Of a stretch of DNA of 64,000 nucleotides, positions 26,239 through 34,363 are shown in pieces. Both the position numbers and the translations under genes were made by a program. This stretch comes from JAJCYL01 sp040222875 (GTDB lineage: Bacteria > Bacteroidota > Bacteroidia > Cytophagales > Cyclobacteriaceae), in assembly GCA_040222875.1 (NCBI GenBank), contig JAVKCG010000027.1, forward strand, positions 186,001-250,000. Direction: 5' to 3'. Position 1 is the stretch's first letter, and each line of letters opens with the position of its first letter. The notes under the pieces are model-generated. The model had not been told where the DNA came from. It saw only the letters and a list, made by a program, of their open reading frames with translations, and ran no database searches.

Positions 26239-26787
26239 TCATTTTTCCTGATTTTCAAGAAACTTCTTCATCCTTATTTTTAATCTTGACCTGATTTCTG
26301 ACTTTTTATTTGCCACAGTTTTTTCGTTCATATTCAAAATTTCGGCCATTTCTGAATTGCTATAACCTTCAGTGTGTAACCTCCATATATTACGCTCTTG
26401 CTCATCAAGTTCATTTTTTATTACCTCATCCAATGTTTCTTTATTAAGACTACTCTCCACTTGCGGAGGATAAGCCAATGTTTCATCATCGTTAATTTTC
26501 TGCCTAACATTATTCCTTAACCCATCTTTTCTCAATTGAGAAATGCATTGATTTTTAGCTACCGTGAAAAGCCATTGCCTGAGGTCTTGAATTTCTGAAG
26601 GGTTTGAGTGATTGTAAGTTTTAATCAGGGCTTCAGATGAACAGTTTTCTGCGAACTGCCTATCATTCATTAGGCCATAACAATAAAAGGTTAGAATAGG
26701 CCTGAAAGCTTTATAAATATTCCCAAAGGCCTCCTTATCACCTTTAACGAATTGATCCCAAAAATGGCCGATTTCCTCCCTACTCAT
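26239..26787 (-). CDS. ECF-type RNA polymerase sigma factor
   Basis: A 182-residue sigma-70 family factor with regions 2 and 4 only. Region 2 covers about 10-85 (FGNIYKAFRPILTFYCYGL, LRQWLFTVAKNQCISQLRK). Region 4 covers about 120-175 (LDEQERNIWRLHTEGYSNSE, MNEKTVANKKSEIRSRLK). It is expressed from the minus strand and is divergent from the T9SS-sorted protein gene across 164 bp. With the anti-sigma-like gene downstream it should form a regulated ECF pair, possibly controlling the CHAT gene and the surface-protein genes next to it. Confidence 0.92.
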   Translation of the reverse strand: MSREEIGHFWDQFVKGDKEAFGNIYKAFRPILTFYCYGLMNDRQFAENCSSEALIKTYNHSNPSEIQDLRQWLFTVAKNQCISQLRKDGLRNNVRQKINDDETLAYPPQVESSLNKETLDEVIKNELDEQERNIWRLHTEGYSNSEMAEILNMNEKTVANKKSEIRSRLKIRMKKFLENQEK

Positions 26788-26899
26788 TTAATTCTGCTTT
26801 GACACTTTGAATGCCACTGTCAATAATACTAAAACCATTTTTTACTGGATAATTCTGAGAGTTATGTAGCAGTTGTTAAAAGAATTAATAAAAGTTTCA

Positions 26900-26926
26900 G
26901 GAAAATCTAGTTCGCCAGGCGTCATG
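26900..26926 (+). promoter_or_regulatory. Possible ECF-type promoter in the sigma/surface-protein intergenic region
   Basis: In front of the T9SS gene, ggaaa (26900-26904) and cgtcat (26920-26925) are about 15 bp apart, resembling the GGAAC/GTC-type elements recognised by many ECF sigma factors. Bacteroidota ECF consensus sequences are poorly defined and the match is partial, so this is only a candidate site. Confidence 0.25.
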
Positions 26927-26951
26927 AGTTATATCAGTCCAAAATCACAAA

Positions 26952-27455
26952 ATGCCTATGAAGCTTACCTCCTATTTAATCCCAGCAATCTTGGTCGTTT
27001 TCAGTCAGTTAAACGGAACATGTCAAAGTATTGAACGACAGGAGGTCAGCTCATTGGCTATTAATAATCAAAGTATTGTTTCCAATGCAGGCGGTTTGTC
27101 AATCACAACACTTCGAACTGACAACCTCCTCATCACTCAAGGCTTCCTACAAGGTGAGCTAAGTGGAATTATTTCTGGAATCGATTTTATAGATATCAGC
27201 CATGCCATTGAAGTGTATCCAAACCCCGCAGTTGACCAGGTAAAGTTACAAATTGATCAACTTTTTGAAAATGGGCTGAGCTTAGACCTAATTGATCTGA
27301 ACGGTCAATCAATCATAAATCAGGCAGGTATCTTCAAAGATCGAATGGACTATGATTTGAATCTCATGGCGATTCCATCCGGTCAATATATCATCCGAAT
27401 CCACTCCATTGATAAAAAATATCAGGGCATTTTAAAAGTGCTCAAAATCAAATAA
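26952..27455 (+). CDS. Small T9SS type A sorting domain protein
   Basis: A 167-residue secreted protein. The signal peptide runs to about residue 24. The C-terminal 80 residues form a type A T9SS sorting domain: IEVYPNPAVDQVKLQI, LDLIDLNGQSI and a final GQYIIRIHS and KVLKIK. Only about 60 residues of mature passenger precede it (SSLAINNQSIVSNAGGLSIT), with no recognisable domain. It sits 19 bp before the long fibre gene and both are on the plus strand, so they form an operon. A structural or anchoring partner of the fibre is a reasonable guess. Confidence 0.9.
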   Translation: MPMKLTSYLIPAILVVFSQLNGTCQSIERQEVSSLAINNQSIVSNAGGLSITTLRTDNLLITQGFLQGELSGIISGIDFIDISHAIEVYPNPAVDQVKLQIDQLFENGLSLDLIDLNGQSIINQAGIFKDRMDYDLNLMAIPSGQYIIRIHSIDKKYQGILKVLKIK

Positions 27456-27474
27456 GACTTAAACACTCAACGAT

Positions 27475-30400
27475 ATGATCAAGAGATTTTTCTACATTTT
27501 CAGTACTACATTATTTATTCTGACCGCTCCTAATATGGGCCTAAAGGCCAAAACATTGGAGAAGCATCTCCTGGAAATGGAGCAGCAACAAAAGGCCCCA
27601 CCGGGATTTAACTATCAGGCAGTGTTAAGAGGTAGTGATGGCAATCCGTTGACTTCAGCTGCCGTTACCATGCGTTTGACCATACAAACTGCCGCAAATG
27701 GAGGCACTATCCACTGGCAGGAAACGCACAATGTAACGACTAATGAATTCGGTTTGCTGGATGTGGTGGCTGGATCAGGAACACAAACTGGTGGAGAGCA
27801 AACTTCCTTCGAGGGTATTCCATGGCAAGCATCCGATATGTTTCTGAAAGTGGAAGTGGATCAGGGAGCTGGATTTGATGATTTGGGTACTTCGCAATTT
27901 CAATCAGTGCCATATGCAGCGGTTGCAGGAAATGGATTAAGCCAGGAACAGGCCGACAAATTACATGCTGTTTCGTTGGATGCGGAAGCTAATGTGCAAG
28001 CCGATTGGAGCCAGGCTGATAATACCCAGGACGACTTTATTAAGAACAAACCAACTTTAGCCGCTCAAATTCAGTCCGATTGGAACCAGGTTGATAACGC
28101 ACAGCTTGATTTTATCCAAAACAAACCGACTATTCCGACAGATGTTAATGATCTTACTGATACGGATGGGTTACTGGCAGGAAGCACTTTCGATGGTTCA
28201 TTCAACAGCCTCAGTGATGTGCCAGCAAATTTGGACACCGATGCAACAAATGACTTTTCTGGTGCTTTCGGGGATTTAAGTGGAGTACCGGTAAATCTTG
28301 ACACCGACAATACCGATGATTTTTCAGGGGTATTTGGCGATTTGAGTGGCGTCCCTGTTAATCTCGACACAGATGCAACAGATGATTTCGATGGAGCTTT
28401 TGGCAGCCTTTCTGGCGTTCCGGTAAATCTTGATACCGATGCAACTGATGATTTCAGTGGGAATTTCAATGACCTGACAAACAGGCCCACCTTGGCTTTC
28501 ACAACCGCTGCCAACCTCACCTCAAACGCCGGTGGTGACTTGGCCACTGATAGTTTTGTCTTTGGAAGTCCTTCTATGAATGACGATACAGATAGCGATC
28601 ATGATTTAAGGATTGTTTTTGATAAGTCGAACGGTTCATTTAGAGCCGGAGGTGCACAAACTACAGAATGGGATACTCGTGGTGCCCATTCAACTGCTCT
28701 TGGACAAAACAACTCTGCTGTGGCCAATTGGAGTTCGATTACTGGAGGTCGTAATAACACGGTTAATCCTAATGGTTCATCCTCATTTATTGGAGGGGGG
28801 TCAAACAATCAAACTGGCAGTAACAATGCCTTTGTAGGTGCTGGAGGATATAATAATGCCTCAGGGTCTTATTCGGTAATTGTTGGAGGTAGTCAAAATT
28901 CAGCTACACAACAGAGGGCTGCCATTGTCTCAGGGCGTCTCAATTCAGCCTCGGGTTCAGACAGCTTTATTGGTGGCGGCCATGATAATACCGCCTCGGG
29001 TACTAACAGCGTAATAGTGGGTGGTTATGACAATACCGCTACTGCCAACAGTTCCGTCGTGGCTGGAGGAGATAACAACGATGCCACCGGCATTCGGTCT
29101 ATTGTTGGCGGAGGAGGAGGAAACTTAGGATCCGGAAATCTCTCTACAATTGGTGGAGGCAGTTACAATACCGCCTCAGCAACCTATTCTACCATTCCGG
29201 GTGGTCGGGGTTTAAAGGCTGAATCTTTGGCTGAAACTGCATTAGGAATGTGGAATACTTCGGCAGCTACATCAAGCGCTACAAGTTTCAACCTAACTGA
29301 CAGATTATTAGTTATAGGAAACGGAATGAGTGGAGGGGCCAGCGCCAGCGACGCTTTGGTTATGTTAAAAAATGGCAATACCACACTTAATGGTCAATTA
29401 ACCATAACAAATGGCACTTCTGGTGTTGCTGCAACATCATCATTTACTTTACCAAATACTGACGGATCAAATGGGCAAGCCTTAATCACTAACGGAAGTG
29501 GTACGGTTAGTTGGCAAAATGCCGGGGCGTTTTCTACTGCATCAAATCTTACTTCTAATAGCGGTGGAACATTAGCTACGGATAGCTTTCTTTTTGGCTC
29601 ATCTCAACTCAATGATGGCGGCAACTCTGATCACGACAACAGAATGTTTTTCGAAAAAAATACCGGAGCTTTTCGTGTAGGGAGTGCAATTGGAACGGAA
29701 TGGGATACCCGAGGTGAATTCTCATTCGCAGCAGGTCGTGGAAATAAAGTGACTGGTAAAGGAGCTTCCATCTCTGGAGGCTCCTCAAACATTGGATACG
29801 GTAATTACTCAATAGTAGGGGGTGGTAAGTTTAACAGAGCTAGCGAGTACAGTGCTGCAGTAGGTGGTGGATTTTCAAATAGGGCCTATGCCAGGTCGGC
29901 TTTTGTAGGAGGAGGACGAACAAATAATGCTTATGGCCGATACAGTAGCATTATTGGAGGTAGAGGCATTAAAGTACAAGCTATGGGCGAAGTTGGAGCC
30001 GGTCTTTATAGTACAGATGCAGCATCATCTGACGCGGCCAATTTTGTTGCCACGGATAGGTTGTTTGTAATAGGTAATGGGTCATCATCTGCGAACACAA
30101 GTAACGCCTTTGTGATGCTCAAGAATGGCAATTCAACCTTGAACGGTCAATTGACTTTAAGTGATGGGGCTAATCCTTTTACCTTGCCAAATGCTGATGG
30201 TGCAGCTACCTACGTACTTCAAACGAATGGCTCTGGTTCCGTCACTTGGGTAGACCCATCAACATTAAGTTCAGACAAACGGCTCAAAACGAACATCCGT
30301 GATTTAACCAATGTTCTTGAAAAGTTGACTCAACTCGAAGGTTACAAATTCAATTGGAATGATGTGCAAAATCGCAATCAGAAGATCGACGAAATAGGAC

Positions 30401-30678
30401 TGATAGCTCAAGATGTTCGGGAGCTTTACCCTGAATTGGTTTCAACTGATGAACAGGGCTACCTAAGAGTTAAGTATACTTCGTTTATTCCCTTATTAAT
30501 CGAAGCGATTAGCGAATTAAAATCCGAAAATGAATCATTAATGACACAGAATCAATCTCTCAAGGCAAATCAGGATTCTATAAATGAACGATTTACATCG
30601 CTGGAGGATCAGGTGAAAAAGTTGATCAATATTAAATCAGGAAGAGATGGAGTCAATACCAGAGTATCAAAAGAATAA
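27475..30678 (+). CDS. Tail-fibre-like surface protein with S74 self-cleaving chaperone domain
   Basis: A 1067-residue protein. After a signal peptide (to about residue 26) comes the usual head of these proteins, PPGFNYQAVLRGSDGNPL. Phage-collar-like repeats follow (DWSQADNTQDDFIKNKP), then four 22-residue repeats (243-330), then two long copies of a module beginning TSNxGG, each with YadA-head-like GG-N-ASG-S-I repeats. From Ser933 (SSDKRLKTNIRDL) a peptidase S74 intramolecular chaperone domain with the catalytic Ser/Lys region follows, then a coiled coil (about 1015-1055). S74 domains trimerise the fibre and cut themselves off. No T9SS signal is present, so export differs from that of the preceding small protein. 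Confidence 0.9.
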   Translation: MIKRFFYIFSTTLFILTAPNMGLKAKTLEKHLLEMEQQQKAPPGFNYQAVLRGSDGNPLTSAAVTMRLTIQTAANGGTIHWQETHNVTTNEFGLLDVVAGSGTQTGGEQTSFEGIPWQASDMFLKVEVDQGAGFDDLGTSQFQSVPYAAVAGNGLSQEQADKLHAVSLDAEANVQADWSQADNTQDDFIKNKPTLAAQIQSDWNQVDNAQLDFIQNKPTIPTDVNDLTDTDGLLAGSTFDGSFNSLSDVPANLDTDATNDFSGAFGDLSGVPVNLDTDNTDDFSGVFGDLSGVPVNLDTDATDDFDGAFGSLSGVPVNLDTDATDDFSGNFNDLTNRPTLAFTTAANLTSNAGGDLATDSFVFGSPSMNDDTDSDHDLRIVFDKSNGSFRAGGAQTTEWDTRGAHSTALGQNNSAVANWSSITGGRNNTVNPNGSSSFIGGGSNNQTGSNNAFVGAGGYNNASGSYSVIVGGSQNSATQQRAAIVSGRLNSASGSDSFIGGGHDNTASGTNSVIVGGYDNTATANSSVVAGGDNNDATGIRSIVGGGGGNLGSGNLSTIGGGSYNTASATYSTIPGGRGLKAESLAETALGMWNTSAATSSATSFNLTDRLLVIGNGMSGGASASDALVMLKNGNTTLNGQLTITNGTSGVAATSSFTLPNTDGSNGQALITNGSGTVSWQNAGAFSTASNLTSNSGGTLATDSFLFGSSQLNDGGNSDHDNRMFFEKNTGAFRVGSAIGTEWDTRGEFSFAAGRGNKVTGKGASISGGSSNIGYGNYSIVGGGKFNRASEYSAAVGGGFSNRAYARSAFVGGGRTNNAYGRYSSIIGGRGIKVQAMGEVGAGLYSTDAASSDAANFVATDRLFVIGNGSSSANTSNAFVMLKNGNSTLNGQLTLSDGANPFTLPNADGAATYVLQTNGSGSVTWVDPSTLSSDKRLKTNIRDLTNVLEKLTQLEGYKFNWNDVQNRNQKIDEIGLIAQDVRELYPELVSTDEQGYLRVKYTSFIPLLIEAISELKSENESLMTQNQSLKANQDSINERFTSLEDQVKKLINIKSGRDGVNTRVSKE
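28201..28464 (+). repeat. Four tandem 66-bp repeats in the fibre gene
   Basis: Four units of 66 bp (28201-28266, 28267-28332, 28333-28398, 28399-28464) encode 22 residues of the type FGDLSGVPVNLDTDATDDFS. Units 2 to 4 are most alike; unit 1 is more diverged (FNSLSDVPAN). A partial unit (FNDLTNRP) follows. Codon use differs between units, so they are not all recent copies. Repeat number may vary between strains. Confidence 0.9.
28498..30160 (+). repeat. Large internal duplication in the fibre gene
   Basis: The segment from 28498 (protein residue 342, FTTAANLTSNAGG) and the one from 29530 (residue 686, FSTASNLTSNSGG) run in parallel. Both contain LATDSF, FGS, ND, SDHD, a TEWDTRG element, repeated GG-N-ASG units, a block with GGRGIK or GGRGLK and a final NAFVMLKNG or DALVMLKNG plus TLNGQLT. 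The first copy has more head repeats than the second. It is a repeated structural module, not a mobile element. Confidence 0.8.
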
Positions 30679-30701
30679 TGCACAACAACTAAATATGGGT
30701 A

Positions 30702-30741
30702 TGTGTGATCCCTTGGTAAGTCCTTAGGGATCGCACATTTT
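30702..30741 (+). terminator. Rho-independent terminator after the fibre gene
   Basis: The 12-bp stem tgtgtgatccct/agggatcgcaca (one G-T wobble) encloses a 12-nt loop and is followed by tttt. It lies 24 bp beyond the fibre stop codon and just before the sulfotransferase gene, so it separates the two transcription units. Confidence 0.88.
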
Positions 30742-30757
30742 AAATGCTTTCAATGTC

Positions 30758-31570
30758 TTGAAAAAACTCCATTTCATATCAGGCTTTCCTCGTAGTGGCT
30801 CAACCCTCCTTTGTAACATTCTGAGCATGACAGAAGGATTTCATGCCACACCCACCTCTCCTACTCTCGATATGGTGTTGCAGATGAGAAAGATATTCAG
30901 CCACAACCTGTCTTATAAAAACATGGATAGGCTCTCTGAAGCCAGCAGATTAACCCATGCTATGAAAGCCTATCTGCATGCTTACTTCGATGACAAAAAA
31001 GTTGTCTTTGATAAAAACCGTGGCTGGGTAAATAAACTGAATATCATCGATAGAATAATGGAGAACAACAATTGCAAAATCATTTATTGCTACCGAACTC
31101 CAGTCGAAGTTTTTCAGTCTATTGAGTCTCAATATCAGAGAACCATCATGATGGAGAATATTGATGAAACCCAAAATGAACTTGGGTTTGCAACGTTGCT
31201 AAATCGGGTAGAAACATTTGTTAGTCAGAATTTTACTTTGATGTCAACTCCGGTCGCTTTGCTTGAAGATGCCATCAATCTGGGCTATGGCGAACGTATC
31301 TTAATCCTTCGCTATGATCAGCTTTGCAGCAACCCACAAGCTACATTGGATCAGGTGCATGCCTTCGTTGGGGAACCTCAAAAGAAATATGACTTCAGTC
31401 AATTGAAGCAAACCACATTTGAGAATGATGCTGCCTACAATTACAAATTTTCACACAGGATCAGGGAGGGTGAGGTCTCTTATAGTCCAACTAAAATCAC
31501 CTTACCGCAAGTGGCTATTAATATGATCAACAAGCGGTATGAATGGATCATTAAAAGAATTGAAAAATGA
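30758..31570 (+). CDS. Sulfotransferase family protein
   Basis: A 270-residue protein that starts at a TTG codon (no ATG fits the frame). The PAPS 5'-phosphosulfate-binding loop is SGFPRSGSTLL (residues 8-18), the typical P-loop-like signature of this family. A segment near ILRYDQLCSNPQAT resembles the region after the 3'-phosphate-binding motif. It would transfer sulfate from PAPS to a sugar, lipid or peptide. The following gene overlaps its stop in an ATGA junction, so the two are translationally coupled. The acceptor is unknown. Confidence 0.85.
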   Translation: MKKLHFISGFPRSGSTLLCNILSMTEGFHATPTSPTLDMVLQMRKIFSHNLSYKNMDRLSEASRLTHAMKAYLHAYFDDKKVVFDKNRGWVNKLNIIDRIMENNNCKIIYCYRTPVEVFQSIESQYQRTIMMENIDETQNELGFATLLNRVETFVSQNFTLMSTPVALLEDAINLGYGERILILRYDQLCSNPQATLDQVHAFVGEPQKKYDFSQLKQTTFENDAAYNYKFSHRIREGEVSYSPTKITLPQVAINMINKRYEWIIKRIEK

Positions 31571-31998
31571 GCCAGCTCAACTTTCAAAAAGTAGTGTCGG
31601 TTACTGGGATGTCAGGGCTCTATCACCTGCGATCTCACAATAAAACTGGTTTTAGCATTGAGCCTTTAGCTGGGGGGGCAATTAAATTTATTTCGAACGA
31701 AAAGGATAAAATTGTTGCTCTCGGAAACATTGATTTAACACTAAATAGTGGCAGCATTCCATTGATGGAGGTTTTCAAGCTTATGAACGGATCCAATAGG
31801 ATTCCCAAAGCTGAAGCAGCCAACAGCGTGTTTTCCAACTTCTTTAGAAATCTCATCCCTGATCTTGATGGGTCAAAAGTGTACCCGAGTAGTTTGAGAA
31901 AAATAACTGGTTGGTATGTTCAGATCGTAGGCCACCTATCCAATGCATCCATCGAAAATTCGATTAACGAAAAAGAAGATGGCTTGACAATTCTTTAA
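31567..31998 (+). CDS. DUF5606-like protein
   Basis: A 143-residue cytoplasmic protein. The N-terminal half (KVVSVTGMSGLYHLRSHNKT, then GFSIEPL and VALGNIDLTL) closely resembles the small DUF5606 family of Bacteroidota, usually written as ILAVTGKPGLYKL. The function is not established. It overlaps the upstream sulfotransferase stop (ATGA) and the convergent BshB1 stop by 4 bp. A role linked to the sulfotransferase is suggested only by the junction. Confidence 0.75.
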   Translation: MSQLNFQKVVSVTGMSGLYHLRSHNKTGFSIEPLAGGAIKFISNEKDKIVALGNIDLTLNSGSIPLMEVFKLMNGSNRIPKAEAANSVFSNFFRNLIPDLDGSKVYPSSLRKITGWYVQIVGHLSNASIENSINEKEDGLTIL

Positions 31999-32711
31999 AT
32001 AAGATCAAACAAGTTCTTCACACCAATGAATCGTTCAACATTAAAGCCTTCGCCATACTTTACGCCAATGGCTTTGCCGAATTCTGTGGCCCTGGCTTCC
32101 TGTAAATCGAGGAATTGCTTGCTGGAGATAAAGGTTTCTGGTTCACCACTTTCAGGATTGTAAAACTGCGATTTGTAGGCCTTGATCGATTCCATCTTCT
32201 TGTCAAAAGTTGCTGAAATATCAACTATCAAATCTGGCTGTACATAATTAGACTGGATGTAATGATAAACAGCTTTGGGCCGCCATTCCTTTTGCGCAGA
32301 ACCATCCACCTCTGTCTCAATTTTTTTCAGGCCTGCCATAAAGCATGCCTGTGAAATCAATTTTGATGATTTTGGGTGATCCGGATGTCGATCTGAAATG
32401 GCATTCGCCAATACTATTTCGGGTTGGTAGTGCCTTATCTTTTTAACCAACTCAATCTGGTGTTCTTCATCATTGAGAAAAAATACATCTCTAAATGCCA
32501 GGTTATCCCGAACACTCAAGCCCATGAGCCTGCCTCCCTCTATCGCCTCTTGTTTTCTAATCTCCGGTGTACCTCTTGTGCCTAATTCCCCCTGGGTCAA
32601 ATCCAGCACCCCCACTTTCCTCCCCTGGTTTACATGAGAGATTAATGTCCCTGAACAAGCAAGTTCAACATCATCGGGGTGTGCTGCAATGGCAAGGATA
32701 TCTAATTTCAT
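31995..32711 (-). CDS. bshB1: Bacillithiol biosynthesis deacetylase BshB1
   Basis: A 238-residue zinc deacetylase of the PIG-L/LmbE family. The metal motif AHPDD is at residues 10-14, and the BshB1-type segments LDLTQGELGTRGT, RHPDH and NYVQPDLIVDIS are present. It removes the acetyl group from GlcNAc-malate in the second step of bacillithiol synthesis, giving the organism a low-molecular-weight thiol in place of glutathione. The other bsh genes are not in this window. It is convergent with, and overlaps by 4 bp, the DUF5606-like gene. Confidence 0.92.
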   Translation of the reverse strand: MKLDILAIAAHPDDVELACSGTLISHVNQGRKVGVLDLTQGELGTRGTPEIRKQEAIEGGRLMGLSVRDNLAFRDVFFLNDEEHQIELVKKIRHYQPEIVLANAISDRHPDHPKSSKLISQACFMAGLKKIETEVDGSAQKEWRPKAVYHYIQSNYVQPDLIVDISATFDKKMESIKAYKSQFYNPESGEPETFISSKQFLDLQEARATEFGKAIGVKYGEGFNVERFIGVKNLFDLI

Positions 32712-32858
32712 CTCTGTGCTTTCAAATGAATTTGAACCGTGAAATTAATGAGATTAATAATTTAAATAGACTGATACAGTCCATGAACCGGAGCATCAAT
32801 TTGATTTAGTCTTCACATTGACACAAAGAGTGATTGCGAAAAAGGGATTCCCCTAATA

Positions 32859-33767
32859 CTACTCTATCAATTTAATATCTTCTTCAGATAACAATTCAGC
32901 CAAGGGGATACTCATGACTAATAGTCCATGAGCAAAATAGAATGTCTGGCCATCGGGGGACAACCTGGGGCTTTGTTCTTTAAAACCAGGGAGATCTGTT
33001 AAAAAAAGCTCTTTAGGTTCATTCCAGACACCGTTGACTTTTAAACTATAAAAAGCATACATCTCAGAGTCATTGTTTCGCGTGAAAATGATGAGGTTGT
33101 TTTTTCGATTAACTACCAATTGATCTTCCTGGATACCAGTATTTAGAGATGTAACATTTTGTGGTTCCTGATAAGTACCATTTTTGAATTCACTGATCCA
33201 GAAATCCTGTGAATTTTCTCCGGATTCATTTTTTACCGATCCAGGTACATTGGATTGATACATAATTGAACCGTCGGCTAATTCCTGAGCATACATGGTG
33301 TAGTAACCAGCTTCATTAATTTCTTCAAAGCAATTCGCTTCTGACCACTCTCCGTTAGTTTGTTTTTCAGAAAACCACACATGCGCTTTTCCATCTAAGC
33401 TATCAGCCCCCGGTAATGGCCGCCGTGAACTAAAATAGAGTTTGTCACCTCTAAAATTCAGGTGGGGACTAGAATCTAAAGAGTCATTGGCAAATGCGAG
33501 TTTGCGTTTGTTTTTTGGGTTTCCTTCAATCAGATCATATTCATAAAGAGTGACTTTGGGCCGGTTCCTGTCTCCCCATCTTTCAACATCAGGCTCCCCC
33601 TCAGGTGTAGTTATTCTCGTAAACTCTGAAGTATACAATTTCTTGCCATCTGGTGAGAATGTAAATGCATTATAGACTTCTAATGAATCACCAAAGACTT
33701 TAAAACCTTCTCTTTGGGCGCTTGCCGCAAATGCCGTAAGCAGTAAAACCAATAGTATCAACCTCAT
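32859..33767 (-). CDS. Secreted PD40-repeat beta-propeller protein
   Basis: A 302-residue protein with a signal peptide ending AASAQ. The mature part has WD40-like (PD40) blades such as TFSPDGKKLYTSEF, LNFRGDKLYFSSRRPLPG and LSPDGQTFYFAHG, the pattern seen in TolB-like propellers and in many Bacteroidota surface proteins. No OmpA domain follows. It is 147 bp from the BshB1 gene and alone on its side. Possible roles are ligand binding or proteolysis-related sensing. Confidence 0.82.
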   Translation of the reverse strand: MRLILLVLLLTAFAASAQREGFKVFGDSLEVYNAFTFSPDGKKLYTSEFTRITTPEGEPDVERWGDRNRPKVTLYEYDLIEGNPKNKRKLAFANDSLDSSPHLNFRGDKLYFSSRRPLPGADSLDGKAHVWFSEKQTNGEWSEANCFEEINEAGYYTMYAQELADGSIMYQSNVPGSVKNESGENSQDFWISEFKNGTYQEPQNVTSLNTGIQEDQLVVNRKNNLIIFTRNNDSEMYAFYSLKVNGVWNEPKELFLTDLPGFKEQSPRLSPDGQTFYFAHGLLVMSIPLAELLSEEDIKLIE

Positions 33768-33868
33768 AACATATATTGAATTATGTCTAAGATTAGGACT
33801 GCCGATTCATTAAAAGAATTGTATTAATTAATCACTAATATTTAAATGAGTAGTGTTATATCAATCCT

Positions 33869-34137
33869 TCAATAGGTGTCATTGGCATCAGAAACAAAGA
33901 GATTCACTTTATCCAACGCGGCGTCATTCCCAAGAGCGATGGGCGAGTTGGGAATCTCAACTCCGAGTTTAACCAAATACAGCTACCTATTAAACCATCC
34001 CTTAAACGCCCCGGAACGATCAATAATCACAATGGCTTCGCCCTTACTTTTTGGTTTTAGTGTAATCTTCACACGGCAAGTAACATTATCCCAAACAACA
34101 ACACAGTTAGTAAGACTATTAGTCTGTGCGTTGTCAT
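33869..34137 (-). pseudogene. Possible broken secreted-protein gene (signal peptide plus frameshifted body)
   Basis: The minus strand from 34137 reads a convincing signal peptide (MTTHRLIVLLTVLLFGIMLL) that ends at a stop after 22 codons. In a second frame, overlapping at about 34070, comes a credible protein stretch (KITLKPKSKGEAIVIIDRSG) ending at 33983. In a third, from about 33979 to 33869, comes LYLVKLGVEIPNSPIALGND. Three frames in one direction suggest a gene broken by at least two indels. No family is recognised, so the call is tentative. Confidence 0.3.
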
Positions 34138-34159
34138 GTTTTAGATTTTTTGACACCTT

Positions 34160-34326
34160 AAAACACTGACTTAGTCGCCCTTCATACTCATCAAACCTGG
34201 CCGGGAAATGACGAGTATGTCACTATGGACTTTTTTCGATTCGATGGCAATGGCAAAATCTGTGAACACTGGGATTCCATTCAACAGATTCCTGAGAAAT
34301 CAGCTAATCCGAATACGATGTATTAA
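34160..34326 (+). pseudogene. C-terminal remnant of a SnoaL-like (NTF2-fold) protein
   Basis: From just after a stop at 34159 the plus strand encodes about 55 residues that read as the end of a SnoaL-like polyketide-cyclase family protein: DLVALHTHQTWPGNDEYV, then DFFRFDGNGKICEHWDSIQ and PEKSANPNTMY. The family normally has about 130 residues and the N-terminal half is missing. No start codon precedes the fragment, so it is a relic. Together with the broken gene on the other strand it fills most of the roughly 600-bp region without intact genes. Confidence 0.65.
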
Positions 34327-34363
34327 AAAATTTTCAACCAAGAACTAATGATGTCAAAAAGCC

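Noticed and set aside
28071..28547. Long open frame (158 codons) on the minus strand of the fibre gene
   Set aside because: It is repetitive because it mirrors the 66-bp repeats on the plus strand, has no plausible start region and lies inside a clear coding sequence.
28700..30050. Possible CRISPR-like repeats (regular GG-N-ASG coding units)
   Set aside because: The repeats are in frame, vary in sequence and lie inside the fibre gene. Spacers and Cas genes are missing.
33876..34169. 97-codon plus-strand frame between the propeller and GNAT genes
   Set aside because: No recognised features, and the opposite strand carries a signal peptide and coding-like segments over the same bases, so it is probably an antisense shadow.
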